The translations under genes were made by a program, and so were the position numbers. A stretch of DNA of 64,000 nucleotides from an uncultured Rhizobiaceae bacterium (GTDB lineage Bacteria; Pseudomonadota; Alphaproteobacteria; Rhizobiales; Rhizobiaceae): contig CAMYMG010000009.1 in NCBI GenBank assembly GCA_947259295.1, positions 22,573 to 86,572 of the forward strand, read 5' to 3'. The notes below the pieces were generated by a model. It ran no database searches and was not told the origin of the DNA. It worked only from the letters and a program-made list of their open reading frames with translations. This document shows, in pieces, positions 8,216 through 16,487 of this stretch. Position 1 is the stretch's first letter; every line of letters begins with the position of its first letter.

Positions 8216-9481
8216 ATGAGACATCTGCTTTTTGCCACCACAGTTCTGACGGCGCTCGGCGCCTCGGCGATGCCATCTTTCGCCGCCGATTGCGACATCA
8301 CCATCGGCATGGTCATGGAACTGACCGGACCGGCCGGCCAATACGGCCAGGCCGGCGCGAAATCCGTCGAAATGGCGTTCCGCGACTTCAACGAGGCCGG
8401 CGGCGTCGATGGCTGCAACCTTGTCGCCGACACGCGCGATAGCCAGAGCCAGGGCACGGTTGCCGTCGACCAGGCGACGCAGCTGGTCAACATCAAGAAG
8501 GTGCCGGTGATCATCGGCGGCATCATCTCGTCGGTCTCTATCCCGATCCTGACCTCCGTGACGGCGCCGGCCGGCGTCGTGCAGGTGTCGCCCGCCTCGT
8601 CCTCGCCGACGCTGACCGATCTCGGCCGCGAGGGAAAGACCAACGGCGTGTTCTTCCGCACCATCACCTCGGACGCCCTGCAGGGCACGGCGGCGGCGAA
8701 ATACGCCATCGACCAGGGCCTGACGAAGCTCGCCATCATCCACGTCAACAATGATTTCGGCGTCAACATGGTGCGCGAGTTCGCTTCCGCCTACGAAAAG
8801 CTCGGCGGCATCATCACCTCGACCACGCCCTATAACGAGAAGCAGGCGAGCTATGCGTCGGAGGCCAGCGCTGCGATGGCCGGCGAGCCGGAGGCGCTCT
8901 ACCTCGTCAGCTATCCGGTGGATGGCGCAACCATTGCCCGCGCCTGGGTTTCGGGCGGCGGCGCGCAGAAGTTCCTGCTCAATGACGGCATGAACTCGAG
9001 CGAGTTCATCGAGGCCGTCGGCGCGCAGTATCTGACCGAAGCCTATGGCACGTCGTCGGGCACCAGCACGACGGCGTCGACCGAGTACTTCAACGCCAAT
9101 TACGAAGAGTTCTCCGCCGGCATCAAGCCGGACGCTCCGGCTGCCGACCGCTCCTACGACGCCGGCGCCATCGTGGCACTTGCCGTCGCCAAGGCTGGCA
9201 AGGCCGACTCCGCCGCGATCAAGGCGGCGATCCCGGAAGTTGTCGCTGCCGGCGGCGAACCGATCCACGCCGGCAAGGACGAATTCGCCAAGGCGCTGGC
9301 GCTGATCAAGGAAGGCAAGCCGGTCAAGTATGAGGGTGTCATCGGGCCGGTCAGCTTCGACCAGTATGGCGACATCACCGGCCCGTTCCGCCTGTGGCGG
9401 ATCACGGACGGCGCGGTAACGACGGTCGGCGAGATGAGTGCCGAGGAGGTCGAGAAGATCAAGGCCGACCTCGCCAAGTAG
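8216..9481 (+). CDS. ABC transporter periplasmic substrate-binding protein (LivK-like, Peripla_BP_6)
   Basis: 421 residues. The signal peptide is 'MRHLLFATTVLTALGASA...FAADC' with probable cleavage after Ala-X-Ala near residue 24. The mature part has the type I periplasmic fold: 'DITIGMVMELTGPAGQYGQ' opening, 'GGIISSVSIPILTSVTAPAG' in lobe 1 and 'KLAIIHVNNDFGVNMVREF' at the hinge. A strong ribosome site (AAAGGGG) precedes ATG 8216. It lies 85 bp behind the aldo/keto reductase on the same strand, while its membrane and ATPase partners are on the opposite strand. It is the only binding protein in the locus, so it defines substrate specificity for that transporter. Confidence 0.94.
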   Translation: MRHLLFATTVLTALGASAMPSFAADCDITIGMVMELTGPAGQYGQAGAKSVEMAFRDFNEAGGVDGCNLVADTRDSQSQGTVAVDQATQLVNIKKVPVIIGGIISSVSIPILTSVTAPAGVVQVSPASSSPTLTDLGREGKTNGVFFRTITSDALQGTAAAKYAIDQGLTKLAIIHVNNDFGVNMVREFASAYEKLGGIITSTTPYNEKQASYASEASAAMAGEPEALYLVSYPVDGATIARAWVSGGGAQKFLLNDGMNSSEFIEAVGAQYLTEAYGTSSGTSTTASTEYFNANYEEFSAGIKPDAPAADRSYDAGAIVALAVAKAGKADSAAIKAAIPEVVAAGGEPIHAGKDEFAKALALIKEGKPVKYEGVIGPVSFDQYGDITGPFRLWRITDGAVTTVGEMSAEEVEKIKADLAK

Positions 9482-9493
9482 GTTCGGCCACCA

Positions 9494-9521
9494 GAAGCCG
9501 GCCGCTGTAGCGGTCGGCTTC
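9494..9521 (+). terminator. hairpin after the binding-protein gene
   Basis: Positions 9494-9506 and 9509-9521 are complementary over 13 bp (one G-T pair), forming a long GC-rich stem-loop 12 bp after the stop codon at 9481. No clean T-tract follows (ATACCTTTC), so termination may be weak or the hairpin may mainly protect the mRNA 3' end. Confidence 0.55.
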
Positions 9522-9918
9522 ATACCTTTCAAGCTTTCCGTCAATCCGGGAACTATTAAGGCTCACAATGCATGATTGTTGCCTTCGGATCGATCAGATC
9601 AACAAATTGTCTCGCGGAGCGGAGCCGTTCTCACTGCGCTGGGTGAGAGCATTTGTGAGACCGTGAATCCGACCTTCTTCTCAGCCCTGGTGATGCTGAG
9701 GAGACTCGAACCACCGCTCCAGAAGTCAATGGCACGTCTCAACGATTAGGAAGAGCCCATTTTTTCGCTACCGGCTCGTGCTACTTTGATGCTACTTCAC
9801 CTTCATAAATGCTGTTTAGATTCAATGCCTAGTATCAGCAGACGTCGCTTCCTCTCGGGTGCGCCAAACTCATCGCGACATGCTGGCCGCTTGCACGACT
9901 CCAGCCCTGCGGCCGTGG
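9522..9918. other. 397-bp stretch without an intact gene; possible gene remnants
   Basis: No intact gene is seen. Positions 9576-9749 (+) form a 57-codon open frame bounded upstream by an in-frame TGA at 9573. Its middle ('GAVLTALGESI') and helical end ('LRRLEPPLQKSMARLND') loosely resemble the C-terminal part of a MarR-like regulator, but it has no HTH and no start with a ribosome site. At 9825 (+) a frame opens with 'MPSISRRRFLSGAP', which looks like a twin-arginine leader and then runs into the antisense of the next gene without recognisable sequence. Codon use (AGA, AGG, TCA, CAA) and a lower GC content differ from both flanks, which fits decayed DNA. Confidence 0.35.
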
Positions 9919-10896
9919 TTAGTCCTGCAGGGCCCAGTCGGCGACCTGCCAGCGCAACTGGCCGCGGTCGGCTACCACGCGGCCGAGCCCGGGGAAGGGC
10001 ATGTGGGTCGCGGCGATGAGGGCGCCCTCCGCGGCAGCGCGCGGCATGAAGCGGTCGCGCATCGCCTTGGCCGCCGCGCGATCCTGCTCGAACAGGAAGT
10101 AGACGTCGCTGGCGCCCGGATGCACGACGGGAAACAGCATGTCCGACACCATGATCAGGCTCTCGCTGCCATCCTCGATCCGCACACCTATATGGCCCGG
10201 CGTGTGGCCGGTCAGGTCGACGATCGAGACGCCCTTCACGATCTCGCGCTCGCCGTCGATGGCCTGCAGCTTCGGGTAAAGGCGCACGACATCGCCGGCC
10301 ATCTGGAAGCTCGTCTGGAGATAGTCGGGCGCACCGGCCTGCTTGGCCGGGTCGGTCCAGTGCCTGACGTCGCGGCGGTCGATATAGACCTCGGCGTTCG
10401 GATAATTATTCTGGCCACCGGCGATCAGCCCGCCCATGTGGTCCTGATGCATATGCGTCACGATTACCGCGTCGATCTGCTCGCGCCGCAGGCCGAGCGC
10501 GGCGAGCGCCGCGGGCAGCGCGCCCGTTTGTCCGATCGAACCCGCCGGTCCAGCATCGATCAGGATGAGGCGTTCGCCGTCGTCGACGAGATACTGGTTG
10601 AACATGATGCGCACGCCGCTTGGCCTTGCGGTGAACTGAGCGATTGCCGCCTGCTCGACTTCCGCCGGCGTGCGTCCCGGAAAGAAGTCGTAGGGCATGT
10701 CGGCATAGCCGTCGGTCAACGCGGTCACGGTGAAGCGGCCGATCCTGATCTGTGCGAGCGGCGTGACGCTGGTCGGCCTTGCGGCAGCCAGGGCAGGCGC
10801 CATAGCACCAGCCACGAGACTGCCACCGAGAAGGCTTGCGCCGGCGAAAACTACAGGAAGGGCGCTGGCAAAAGCGCGGCGGGACAGTCGAGGCAT
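9919..10896 (-). CDS. metallo-beta-lactamase-fold hydrolase with Tat signal
   Basis: 325 residues. The N-terminus 'MPRLSRRAF' followed by a long hydrophobic stretch to 'ALAAA' (about residue 39) is a twin-arginine export signal, so the enzyme is probably periplasmic and folded with metal before export. The metal motif His148-x-His150-x-Asp152-His153 ('THMHQDH'), His231/His235 ('GHTPGH'), Asp252 and a late 'THMPFPG' histidine make a complete binuclear site. Members of this branch include quorum-quenching lactonases and MPH/AidC-like hydrolases; the substrate cannot be told from sequence. ATG 10896 has GAGGGAAGG upstream; an in-frame ATG at 10923 is less well supported. It is divergent from a LysR regulator. 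Confidence 0.9.
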   Translation of the reverse strand: MPRLSRRAFASALPVVFAGASLLGGSLVAGAMAPALAAARPTSVTPLAQIRIGRFTVTALTDGYADMPYDFFPGRTPAEVEQAAIAQFTARPSGVRIMFNQYLVDDGERLILIDAGPAGSIGQTGALPAALAALGLRREQIDAVIVTHMHQDHMGGLIAGGQNNYPNAEVYIDRRDVRHWTDPAKQAGAPDYLQTSFQMAGDVVRLYPKLQAIDGEREIVKGVSIVDLTGHTPGHIGVRIEDGSESLIMVSDMLFPVVHPGASDVYFLFEQDRAAAKAMRDRFMPRAAAEGALIAATHMPFPGLGRVVADRGQLRWQVADWALQD

Positions 10897-10988
10897 GGTG
10901 CCTTCCCTCTGCTCGTTGGACATGGGGCCGGATCGGGTGCTTTCCGACGCCCGGGAAGCTATGCCAGGCTGTATGCATCGGGTATCCT

Positions 10989-11003
10989 GGCTTTTTGAAA
11001 GCC
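10989..11003. promoter_or_regulatory. inverted repeat between hydrolase gene and LysR gene
   Basis: GGCTTTTTGAAAGCC has perfect 6-bp arms around a 3-bp centre. It lies in the 133-bp divergent gap (10897-11029), 26 bp before the LysR start. LysR-type regulators bind interrupted dyads in such gaps, so this is a reasonable binding-site candidate; this is inference from position and symmetry. Confidence 0.35.
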
Positions 11004-11029
11004 TTCCTCCCAAACCCCGGAAGGGCCTG

Positions 11030-11926
11030 GTGGATAGATTGGAAGCCATGGCGGTGCTGCTGGCGGTGGTCGAGGCGGGCAGCCTTTCGGCCGGCGCAAG
11101 GCGGCTGCGTGCACCGCTCGCCACGGTCAGCCGCAAGGTCACCGACCTCGAAAAACATCTCGGCGCACGGCTGGTGCTGCGAACCAGCCGGGGCCTCTCC
11201 CTGACGGAGGAGGGTCGTGCCTTCGTCGCCGCGTCGCGCCGCATCCTGGAAGAACTGGACGCGGCCGAACGCCAGGCAGCCGGCGATCACCGCACCTTGC
11301 GCGGCGGGCTGCACGTGACCGCGCCGATTGCCTTCGGCGAGCGCCATCTCATGCCCATCGCGCTGGACTTCCTCAAGGCGCATCCCGAGATAAACCTGCG
11401 CCTGACGCTTGCCGATCGGCAGGTCAGTCTTGCGGATGAGCATGTCGACGTCGCCCTGCGCATCGGCCACCTCACGGACAGCGCCATGATCGCCACGCGC
11501 GTCGGGACCGTGCGTCGGGTGATCTGCGCGAGTCCGGACTATCTGGCGCGCCAGGGAGTGCCGGTCGAGCCGCGGGACCTCGCCGATCACGACGGCATAA
11601 GCTTCAAAGGCTTCGCCATCTCGCCGGAATGGCGCTACCGGCGGGACAGCGCCGCCTTCACGGTCGAGCCGCGCTCCAGGCTTTCGGTCAACACGACGGA
11701 GGCTGGAATCCAGGCCGCACTAGCGGGTCTCGGCATCATCCGCGTCCTGTCCTACCAGGTTGCGGGTCATCTGCGGTCGGGTTCGCTGAAGGAATTGCTG
11801 CCCGAATTCGGCCCGGACCCACTGCCTGTGAGCGTTGTCCATGCAGAAGCCGATCCTGTGTCGGCAAAGGTGCGGTCCTTTCTTGACTGGACCGTACCTC
11901 GCCTGCGCGCCCGGCTGGCCGACTAG
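11030..11926 (+). CDS. LysR family transcriptional regulator
   Basis: 298 residues. The N-terminal HTH is at residues 1-65 ('MAVLLAVVEAGSLSAGARRL', 'PLATVSRKVTDLEKHLGARL', 'LTEEGRAFV'), followed by the two-lobed substrate-binding domain ('GGLHVTAPIAFGERHLMPI', 'VSLADEHVDVALRIGHL'). The start is taken as GTG 11030 because GGAAGGG is placed just before it and the protein then begins directly with the HTH. The upstream continuation of the frame overlaps the divergent hydrolase. It probably regulates the metallo-beta-lactamase-fold gene. It resembles the CrgA-like group of LysR proteins ('VDVALRIGxL'). Confidence 0.88.
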   Translation: MDRLEAMAVLLAVVEAGSLSAGARRLRAPLATVSRKVTDLEKHLGARLVLRTSRGLSLTEEGRAFVAASRRILEELDAAERQAAGDHRTLRGGLHVTAPIAFGERHLMPIALDFLKAHPEINLRLTLADRQVSLADEHVDVALRIGHLTDSAMIATRVGTVRRVICASPDYLARQGVPVEPRDLADHDGISFKGFAISPEWRYRRDSAAFTVEPRSRLSVNTTEAGIQAALAGLGIIRVLSYQVAGHLRSGSLKELLPEFGPDPLPVSVVHAEADPVSAKVRSFLDWTVPRLRARLAD

Positions 11927-12033
11927 GTTGCGGTGACCCTGCCTGCGGACCATCGCCATCGCGGTGGCCGCAAGAAGTGTCGTGGAGGGGGCTTTGGGTT
12001 CCCTTGATATTTGCGACCACGCCGGCATCAAGA

Positions 12034-12813
12034 CTACGCGGTCGGGATCGTTCCGCCATCGATGACGAACTCGCTGCCGGTGATGCTTGCGGCGCGATCG
12101 GAGGCAAGAAAGGCAACCAGGTTGGCAATCTCGGCGGGCGTTGATGGACGGCCGAGCGGGATCCCGCCCAGCGATTGCATGATGATCCTTTTGCCGCCTT
12201 CGACATCGGTGCCCGCCTCTTTGGCGAGGCGCTGCGCCAGCGCGACGGAGGATTCGGTCTCGATCCAGCCCGGCGAGACGCGGACCACGCGCACGCCCTT
12301 CGGGGAGACCTCCTTCGAGAGCGCTTTGCTGTAGGTCGAGAGTGCTGCCTTCGCCGCGGCATAGGCGGTGGTCGATTCCGGTAAGGGAAGCTCCCGCTGG
12401 ATGGACGTAACGTGTATGACCACGCCGCTTCCCCGGGCGATCATTGCCGGCACGAGTTCGCGGTCGAGCCGGACGGCGGGAAAGAGGTTGAGATAGAGCT
12501 CGTCGTGCCATTCCTTCTCGCCCAGCGCGCGGAAGCCGCCGCCCGGTGCCGACGAGCCGCCGAGCATATGCACCACGATGTCGAGGTCGCCCAGCAGCCG
12601 GTGGGCTTCCCGCGCGAGCGTGGCGCAGCCTTCGTCGGTCGTGAGGTCTGCACGGACGAACAGCTCCTCCGAGGCGCCCTCGGGAAGCGAGCGCGCCGTC
12701 GTCAGCACGCGTGCCCCGAGCTTGCGAAACAGGTCGACGGTCGCCGCGCCGGCGCCCCTCGTGCCTGAAGTTACCAATACGCGCTTGCCGGCGAGATCGA
12801 GGAAATCGCTCAT
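12034..12813 (-). CDS. SDR family oxidoreductase
   Basis: 259-residue Rossmann-fold oxidoreductase. The nucleotide-binding motif is '[13 protein letters not shown]' near residue 12, with active-site Ser ('THVTSIQ'-type region) and the Tyr-x-x-x-Lys '[10 protein letters not shown]' near residue 157. The C-terminus '[16 protein letters not shown]' is the usual SDR ending. The NNAG loop is replaced by '[13 protein letters not shown]'. The ATG at 12813 overlaps the stop of the SnoaL-like gene (ATGA), so the two are translated together and probably form one leftward unit under the divergent LysR gene at 13235. Substrate unknown. Confidence 0.9.
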   Translation of the reverse strand: MSDFLDLAGKRVLVTSGTRGAGAATVDLFRKLGARVLTTARSLPEGASEELFVRADLTTDEGCATLAREAHRLLGDLDIVVHMLGGSSAPGGGFRALGEKEWHDELYLNLFPAVRLDRELVPAMIARGSGVVIHVTSIQRELPLPESTTAYAAAKAALSTYSKALSKEVSPKGVRVVRVSPGWIETESSVALAQRLAKEAGTDVEGGKRIIMQSLGGIPLGRPSTPAEIANLVAFLASDRAASITGSEFVIDGGTIPTA

Positions 12814-13133
12814 GCGCCAATCTCCAGGGCTGCGATCTTGTCGTTTGCGAGGGTGAACGCGAACGAGAGCATGGCGGGGCTGCCCGGAAACGCGCCAGTC
12901 ACTTTGGCGAGCACCCTGGTGCTGTCCGTGTCGCCGACGGCCTCGAGCGGCTCGGCGACGTGCCGGTACTTCGCCTTCGAGTCTTCCCACCAGCTGCCGA
13001 TGGCGTAGTGGCCGGTATGGGAACGTCCCTCGTCGCGCACCGTCGCGTCCGTTGCGAAGCAGTCCAGGAGGGCTTGGCAGTCGGCCCTCCTCTCGGCGTC
13101 GAAATAGGCCTGGATTGTCGGAAGCAGGTTCAT
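12810..13133 (-). CDS. nuclear transport factor 2 / SnoaL-like protein
   Basis: 107 residues with the cone-shaped NTF2-like pattern: an N-terminal helix '[18 protein letters not shown]', then '[25 protein letters not shown]' and C-terminal strands '[18 protein letters not shown]'. This fold is used by small isomerases, hydrolases and ligand-binding proteins. AAAGGAG is well placed before ATG 13133. It is co-translated with the downstream SDR and divergent from a LysR regulator, an arrangement common for detoxification or minor catabolic steps. Confidence 0.85.
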   Translation of the reverse strand: MNLLPTIQAYFDAERRADCQALLDCFATDATVRDEGRSHTGHYAIGSWWEDSKAKYRHVAEPLEAVGDTDSTRVLAKVTGAFPGSPAMLSFAFTLANDKIAALEIGA

Positions 13134-13181
13134 GGTCAAAGCTCCTTTCTGAACGGATCGGTACGCAGGTAGGAGCATTTG

Positions 13182-13194
13182 TTAATTTCAGTAA
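13182..13194. promoter_or_regulatory. candidate LysR box (TTA-N7-TAA)
   Basis: TTAATTTCAGTAA, an interrupted AT-rich dyad, sits in the 101-bp gap between the SnoaL-SDR unit and the divergent LysR gene. Its form (TTA-N7-TAA within a T-N11-A frame) is the usual LysR recognition pattern. Assignment is by position and symmetry only. Confidence 0.4.
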
Positions 13195-13234
13195 GTAGGA
13201 TAAAGATGGATGTCGCATTGCGGAAAACAGGATA

Positions 13235-14149
13235 ATGGACAGGCTTGGCCTTCACGATCTCGACGCGGTCATGGCGATTGCCCGCCGGGGCACGTTTCGC
13301 GCTGCGGCGCTCGACCTTGGCGTATCCACGACCGCGCTCAGCAACGTCATCGGCAAGGTCGAAGCGCAACTGGGGGTTCGCCTGTTCAACCGGACGACCC
13401 GCAGCGTGTCACTTTCCGATGCGGGGCGCCTGTTCCTGGACCGAGTGGGGCCACCGCTTCAGGATCTCCACGGCGCGCTCGAGGCGGTGCGGGCGCAGCA
13501 GGCGAGCCCCTCGGGAACGCTGCGCATCAATTCCTATGCTTCTGCCGCGCGCGAGATCCTCTCCCCCTTGCTCCTCGAGTTCCTCAGGCGCTACCCGGAG
13601 GTCCATGTCGACCTGGTTACGGAGGGGCGCCTCGTCGACATTGTCGCGGAGGGCTTCGATCTCGGCGTGCGGCGTGCCGATCTCGTGCCAAGCGACATGA
13701 TCGCGCTGCTGCTTGGCCGCCCGCAACGCTATGTCGTCGTCGGTTCGCCGGACTATTTCGAACGGAACGACAAGCCTTCCTCGCCGACTGACCTTCTGCA
13801 TCATTCATGCGTAAGGGGCCGGCTGCCAAACGGCGCGCTTCTTCGTTGGCGGTTCGAAAAGGACGGCGAACCGTTTCAGGTCGAGGTCAAAGGGCCGGTC
13901 ACGCTGGACGAGGCAAGTCTTTCCCGTTCCGCCGTGCTGGCGGGTGTTGGCCTCGGCTACTTCATCGAGGCCGATGTCAGGGATAACATCAAGGCCGGGT
14001 CGCTGGTCGCCGTCCTCGAAGCCTGGATGCCGGGCGCCGATGAGCTTTGCATCTACTACCCGGGAAGACGCAATCCGTCGGCGGCACACAGGGCGTTCGT
14101 CGATCTGGCGCGTGAGTTTGCTTCGAAAGCGCGAAATGCCGGGGCGTAG
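13235..14149 (+). CDS. LysR family transcriptional regulator
   Basis: 304 residues. The HTH is at residues 6-65 ('[21 protein letters not shown]', '[20 protein letters not shown]', '[12 protein letters not shown]'), and the effector domain from about 90 contains '[18 protein letters not shown]' and '[19 protein letters not shown]'. The linker helix and length are standard. It is divergent from the SnoaL-SDR pair and probably activates or represses that unit. ATG 13235 starts the protein directly before the first helix. Confidence 0.92.
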   Translation: MDRLGLHDLDAVMAIARRGTFRAAALDLGVSTTALSNVIGKVEAQLGVRLFNRTTRSVSLSDAGRLFLDRVGPPLQDLHGALEAVRAQQASPSGTLRINSYASAAREILSPLLLEFLRRYPEVHVDLVTEGRLVDIVAEGFDLGVRRADLVPSDMIALLLGRPQRYVVVGSPDYFERNDKPSSPTDLLHHSCVRGRLPNGALLRWRFEKDGEPFQVEVKGPVTLDEASLSRSAVLAGVGLGYFIEADVRDNIKAGSLVAVLEAWMPGADELCIYYPGRRNPSAAHRAFVDLAREFASKARNAGA

Positions 14150-14155
14150 CCGGAA

Positions 14156-14968
14156 CTATCCGTTCGTCCTCATTGCGCCCCTAGCAGGCGGCCCGACGCC
14201 AAGCGCGTCGGAGCATCGTGCGACGATGTCCAGGTAGCCATCCACATTCCACGCGGCGCGGCCGATGAAGAGGCCGTCTATGTGCGGGCAGACGGCCAGT
14301 TCAGCACAGTTGCCGGCATTGACCGATCCGCCATAGAGGCAGGAAATGCGCCGGCCGAGAATGGTGGCGGCCACATCGATGATCTCGGCCTGACGCGCGT
14401 CGGCATAGTCGGCCGTCGCAGGGATGCCGTCCTTGCCGATTGCCCAGACCGGCTCGTAGGCGAGCAGGATCGGAGAGGCGTGCTGCGAGGCTGACAGCCT
14501 GCCGAGGGCCGACTCTACCTGCCGGCGCAGAACCGCCGTCGCGCGGCCGGATTCCCGCTCGGCCTGCGTTTCGCCGATGCAGATCAGAGGAATCAGCCCG
14601 TGGCGCACGGCGGCTTCGGTCTTCAGCCCGACGGTTTCGTCGGTTTCGCCGAAATGTTCTCGGCGTTCCGAGTGGCCGAGTTCGACCATGTCGAGGTTGC
14701 AGTCCTTCAGCATCAGGGGCGACACCTCCCCGGTCCATGCGCCGGCGTCGGCCCAGTGCATGTTCTGCGCGCCGACCTTGACCGAGGTCGCGGCAAGCAT
14801 GGCCTTGACCTCACGAACCGCGGTAAACGGCGGGATGACGAAGCGCTGAATCCGCGGATCGCGCACTGCATCGGCGCCGGCCAGCGCGGCGGCGAAGGCT
14901 CGCGCCTCGGCCAGCGTCTTGTTCATCTTCCAGCTGGTGCCGATCCAGAATTGCGGTGTGTCCGTCAT
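14156..14968 (-). CDS. triosephosphate isomerase family protein, EryH/LerI-type
   Basis: 270-residue TIM-barrel isomerase with Lys14 ('WKMNK'), catalytic His99 ('VELGHSERREHFGE') and Glu172 ('LAYEPVWAIGK') plus the phosphate loops 'LYGGSVNAGN' and 'DGLFIGRAAW'. Canonical TpiA has Asn two residues before the lysine ('GNWKMN'); here it is Ser12 ('GTSWKMN'), as in the rhizobial/Brucella tetrulose-phosphate isomerase branch (EryH/LerI) rather than the glycolytic enzyme. It therefore probably isomerises erythrulose phosphate or a similar C4 sugar phosphate. It stands alone, convergent with the LysR gene, with no erythritol genes beside it; the FGGY kinase/dehydrogenase operon lies 6 kb away. Confidence 0.88.
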   Translation of the reverse strand: MTDTPQFWIGTSWKMNKTLAEARAFAAALAGADAVRDPRIQRFVIPPFTAVREVKAMLAATSVKVGAQNMHWADAGAWTGEVSPLMLKDCNLDMVELGHSERREHFGETDETVGLKTEAAVRHGLIPLICIGETQAERESGRATAVLRRQVESALGRLSASQHASPILLAYEPVWAIGKDGIPATADYADARQAEIIDVAATILGRRISCLYGGSVNAGNCAELAVCPHIDGLFIGRAAWNVDGYLDIVARCSDALGVGPPARGAMRTNG

Positions 14969-15034
14969 GCCCCTGCCCTGTTGCCGCGCCCAGAAGAAAA
15001 TGGCCGCCGTCGCGCCATGATCGGGGAACTGTCT

Positions 15035-16315
15035 TTACGGCCTCTCCCTATAACGCGGAGACCCCGCCGATTCCGCCGGATCGCCGTCGAGGATCATCTC
15101 GAGCTCTTCGGACTGCTTCTTCACGGGCAGCGGATTGTTGCCTTCCAGCACGTTAATCGGCGCCGCGACGGTGTTTGCCGCGACATTACCGACCGTGCCG
15201 ACGGTGCCGGCGACGACCGCGCCGATGCTCTGTCCCAGACTCACCTGGGAATCAGTAATCGGCTGGCCGGTGACCAGACGCTGGCCGATCAGTTGCACGA
15301 TTTCCGGGCTTTCGGCGAACTTGCCATGGTTCAGCCTGTCGCTGCTCGCGACCTTGGTGAGGTCGATCACCGTGATGCCGGCCGCTTCCAGCTTGGACCT
15401 GTAAGGTTCGACCGACGGGTCGATCTGACCCACCCGGTCGACGCCACCCGAGACCAGCCGCGATATTTTCAGCGCCCTGTCATCCTGCGAAACGAAGATG
15501 GTGATCCTCGGCTTCTTGCTGCCCAGTTCCCACCATTGCTGGGCAAAGACATCGACGTCGAGATCGGGCGATGCCAGCACGACATTGTCGATCTTGGCCG
15601 GGATGTTGCCCTCCCTGATGGCCATTTGCCGCAACGCTTCCATGGCGAGCCACGTGCCCATCGAATGGGCCATCACCGTTATGTCCTTCACCTTGGGATC
15701 GGCAACCAGCGTGGCCAGCGTCCGCTCCAGCGCGGTGCGCGAAAAGTTGGTGCTCTCCTTGTCGTAATTATAGTCGAAGACACTGGCGTGCGAGGGCCAG
15801 GTGAAGAGGATCGGCGCTACATCGGCGCCCGAATCGTGGACGATCTGCGCGAATCGGAACACCGAATCCTCATAGCGGTTGTTGAAACCGTGAATGAACA
15901 CCAGCACGTGGCCATCATGATCGTTGCGGTTCAGCCATTCGCGGCCTTCGGCCACCGATGTCAGGTTCTGTGCGCGAATGACGGCAAAATCCTTGCGCGG
16001 ATCGGCCGGCAGGCTCTTCGGCCAGTCCACGGTTCCGGCGACACGATTGGGCGGGATCGAGATTTCCATGTCGGTCAGCGACAGCACCGGGCTGCGCTCT
16101 CCCGAAAACAGCGTTGCCGGATTTCCCGACGGCTTGCGGCTGGTGGCGACCAGCATCGTCACGGTGGATGCCTGCGCCGGCACCCTTTCCGCCGCAACCG
16201 GGGTCAGCACGCCTTCCGGTCGGCCGGCGCATGCTGTTACCGCAAGGCAAAGCAGCAACAGCCAGGCTGGCGTGAAGGTCCGGAAGGTCCGGAAGGTCGA
16301 CTTCTTGATACGCAT
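15035..16315 (-). CDS. alpha/beta hydrolase lipoprotein (DUF900 family)
   Basis: 426 residues. The signal sequence ends in a lipobox 'AVTAC' around residue 30, so the mature protein should be lipid-anchored. The hydrolase core contains 'GHVLVFIHGFNNRYEDSVF', 'APILFTWPSHASVFDYNYDK' and the nucleophile elbow 'VMAHSMGTWLAMEAL' (Ser in His-Ser-Met-Gly). The family is DUF900, esterase/lipase-like, of unknown substrate. The C-terminal 60 residues are low-complexity and Gly/Ala/Val-rich. ATG 16315 was chosen because the signal peptide begins there; the frame extends 63 bp further upstream. Three short AGGTCCGG-type direct repeats in the leader encode 'FRTFRTF'. Confidence 0.88.
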   Translation of the reverse strand: MRIKKSTFRTFRTFTPAWLLLLCLAVTACAGRPEGVLTPVAAERVPAQASTVTMLVATSRKPSGNPATLFSGERSPVLSLTDMEISIPPNRVAGTVDWPKSLPADPRKDFAVIRAQNLTSVAEGREWLNRNDHDGHVLVFIHGFNNRYEDSVFRFAQIVHDSGADVAPILFTWPSHASVFDYNYDKESTNFSRTALERTLATLVADPKVKDITVMAHSMGTWLAMEALRQMAIREGNIPAKIDNVVLASPDLDVDVFAQQWWELGSKKPRITIFVSQDDRALKISRLVSGGVDRVGQIDPSVEPYRSKLEAAGITVIDLTKVASSDRLNHGKFAESPEIVQLIGQRLVTGQPITDSQVSLGQSIGAVVAGTVGTVGNVAANTVAAPINVLEGNNPLPVKKQSEELEMILDGDPAESAGSPRYRERP

Positions 16316-16426
16316 GGCTGTGCCTACCACAAAAACTTGCCGACAGTCGTGAAGAGTCCTGTCGCGGGACGTTCGCACCCGATCGCCGGGGCCGCCCAGC
16401 GCCGCTCCGGCAGGACCGCACTTGTT

Positions 16427-16436
16427 TGATATATCA
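16427..16436. promoter_or_regulatory. candidate GntR operator TGATATATCA
   Basis: A perfect 10-bp palindrome lies in the 172-bp gap between the divergent hydrolase and GntR genes, 51 bp before the GntR start. Short AT-rich dyads of this kind are typical FCD-type GntR sites. Autoregulation and control of the hydrolase are inferred. Confidence 0.4.
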
Positions 16437-16487
16437 GCCGTCTGTAGTGTCAGGCAGGGTCGAATCCGGCCGGCGACGGGATGAACG

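Noticed and set aside
7925..9544. 539-codon minus-strand frame opposite the binding-protein gene
   Set aside because: Shadow frame; the plus-strand periplasmic protein has a signal peptide and family motifs.
16270..16300. AGGTCCGG tandem repeats as a possible repeat element or array
   Set aside because: Only two to three short units that encode Phe-Arg-Thr repeats in a signal-peptide leader; not a separate element.
14600..16429. 609-codon plus-strand frame opposite the isomerase and hydrolase genes
   Set aside because: It spans two unrelated minus-strand genes and their gap, so it is a shadow frame.
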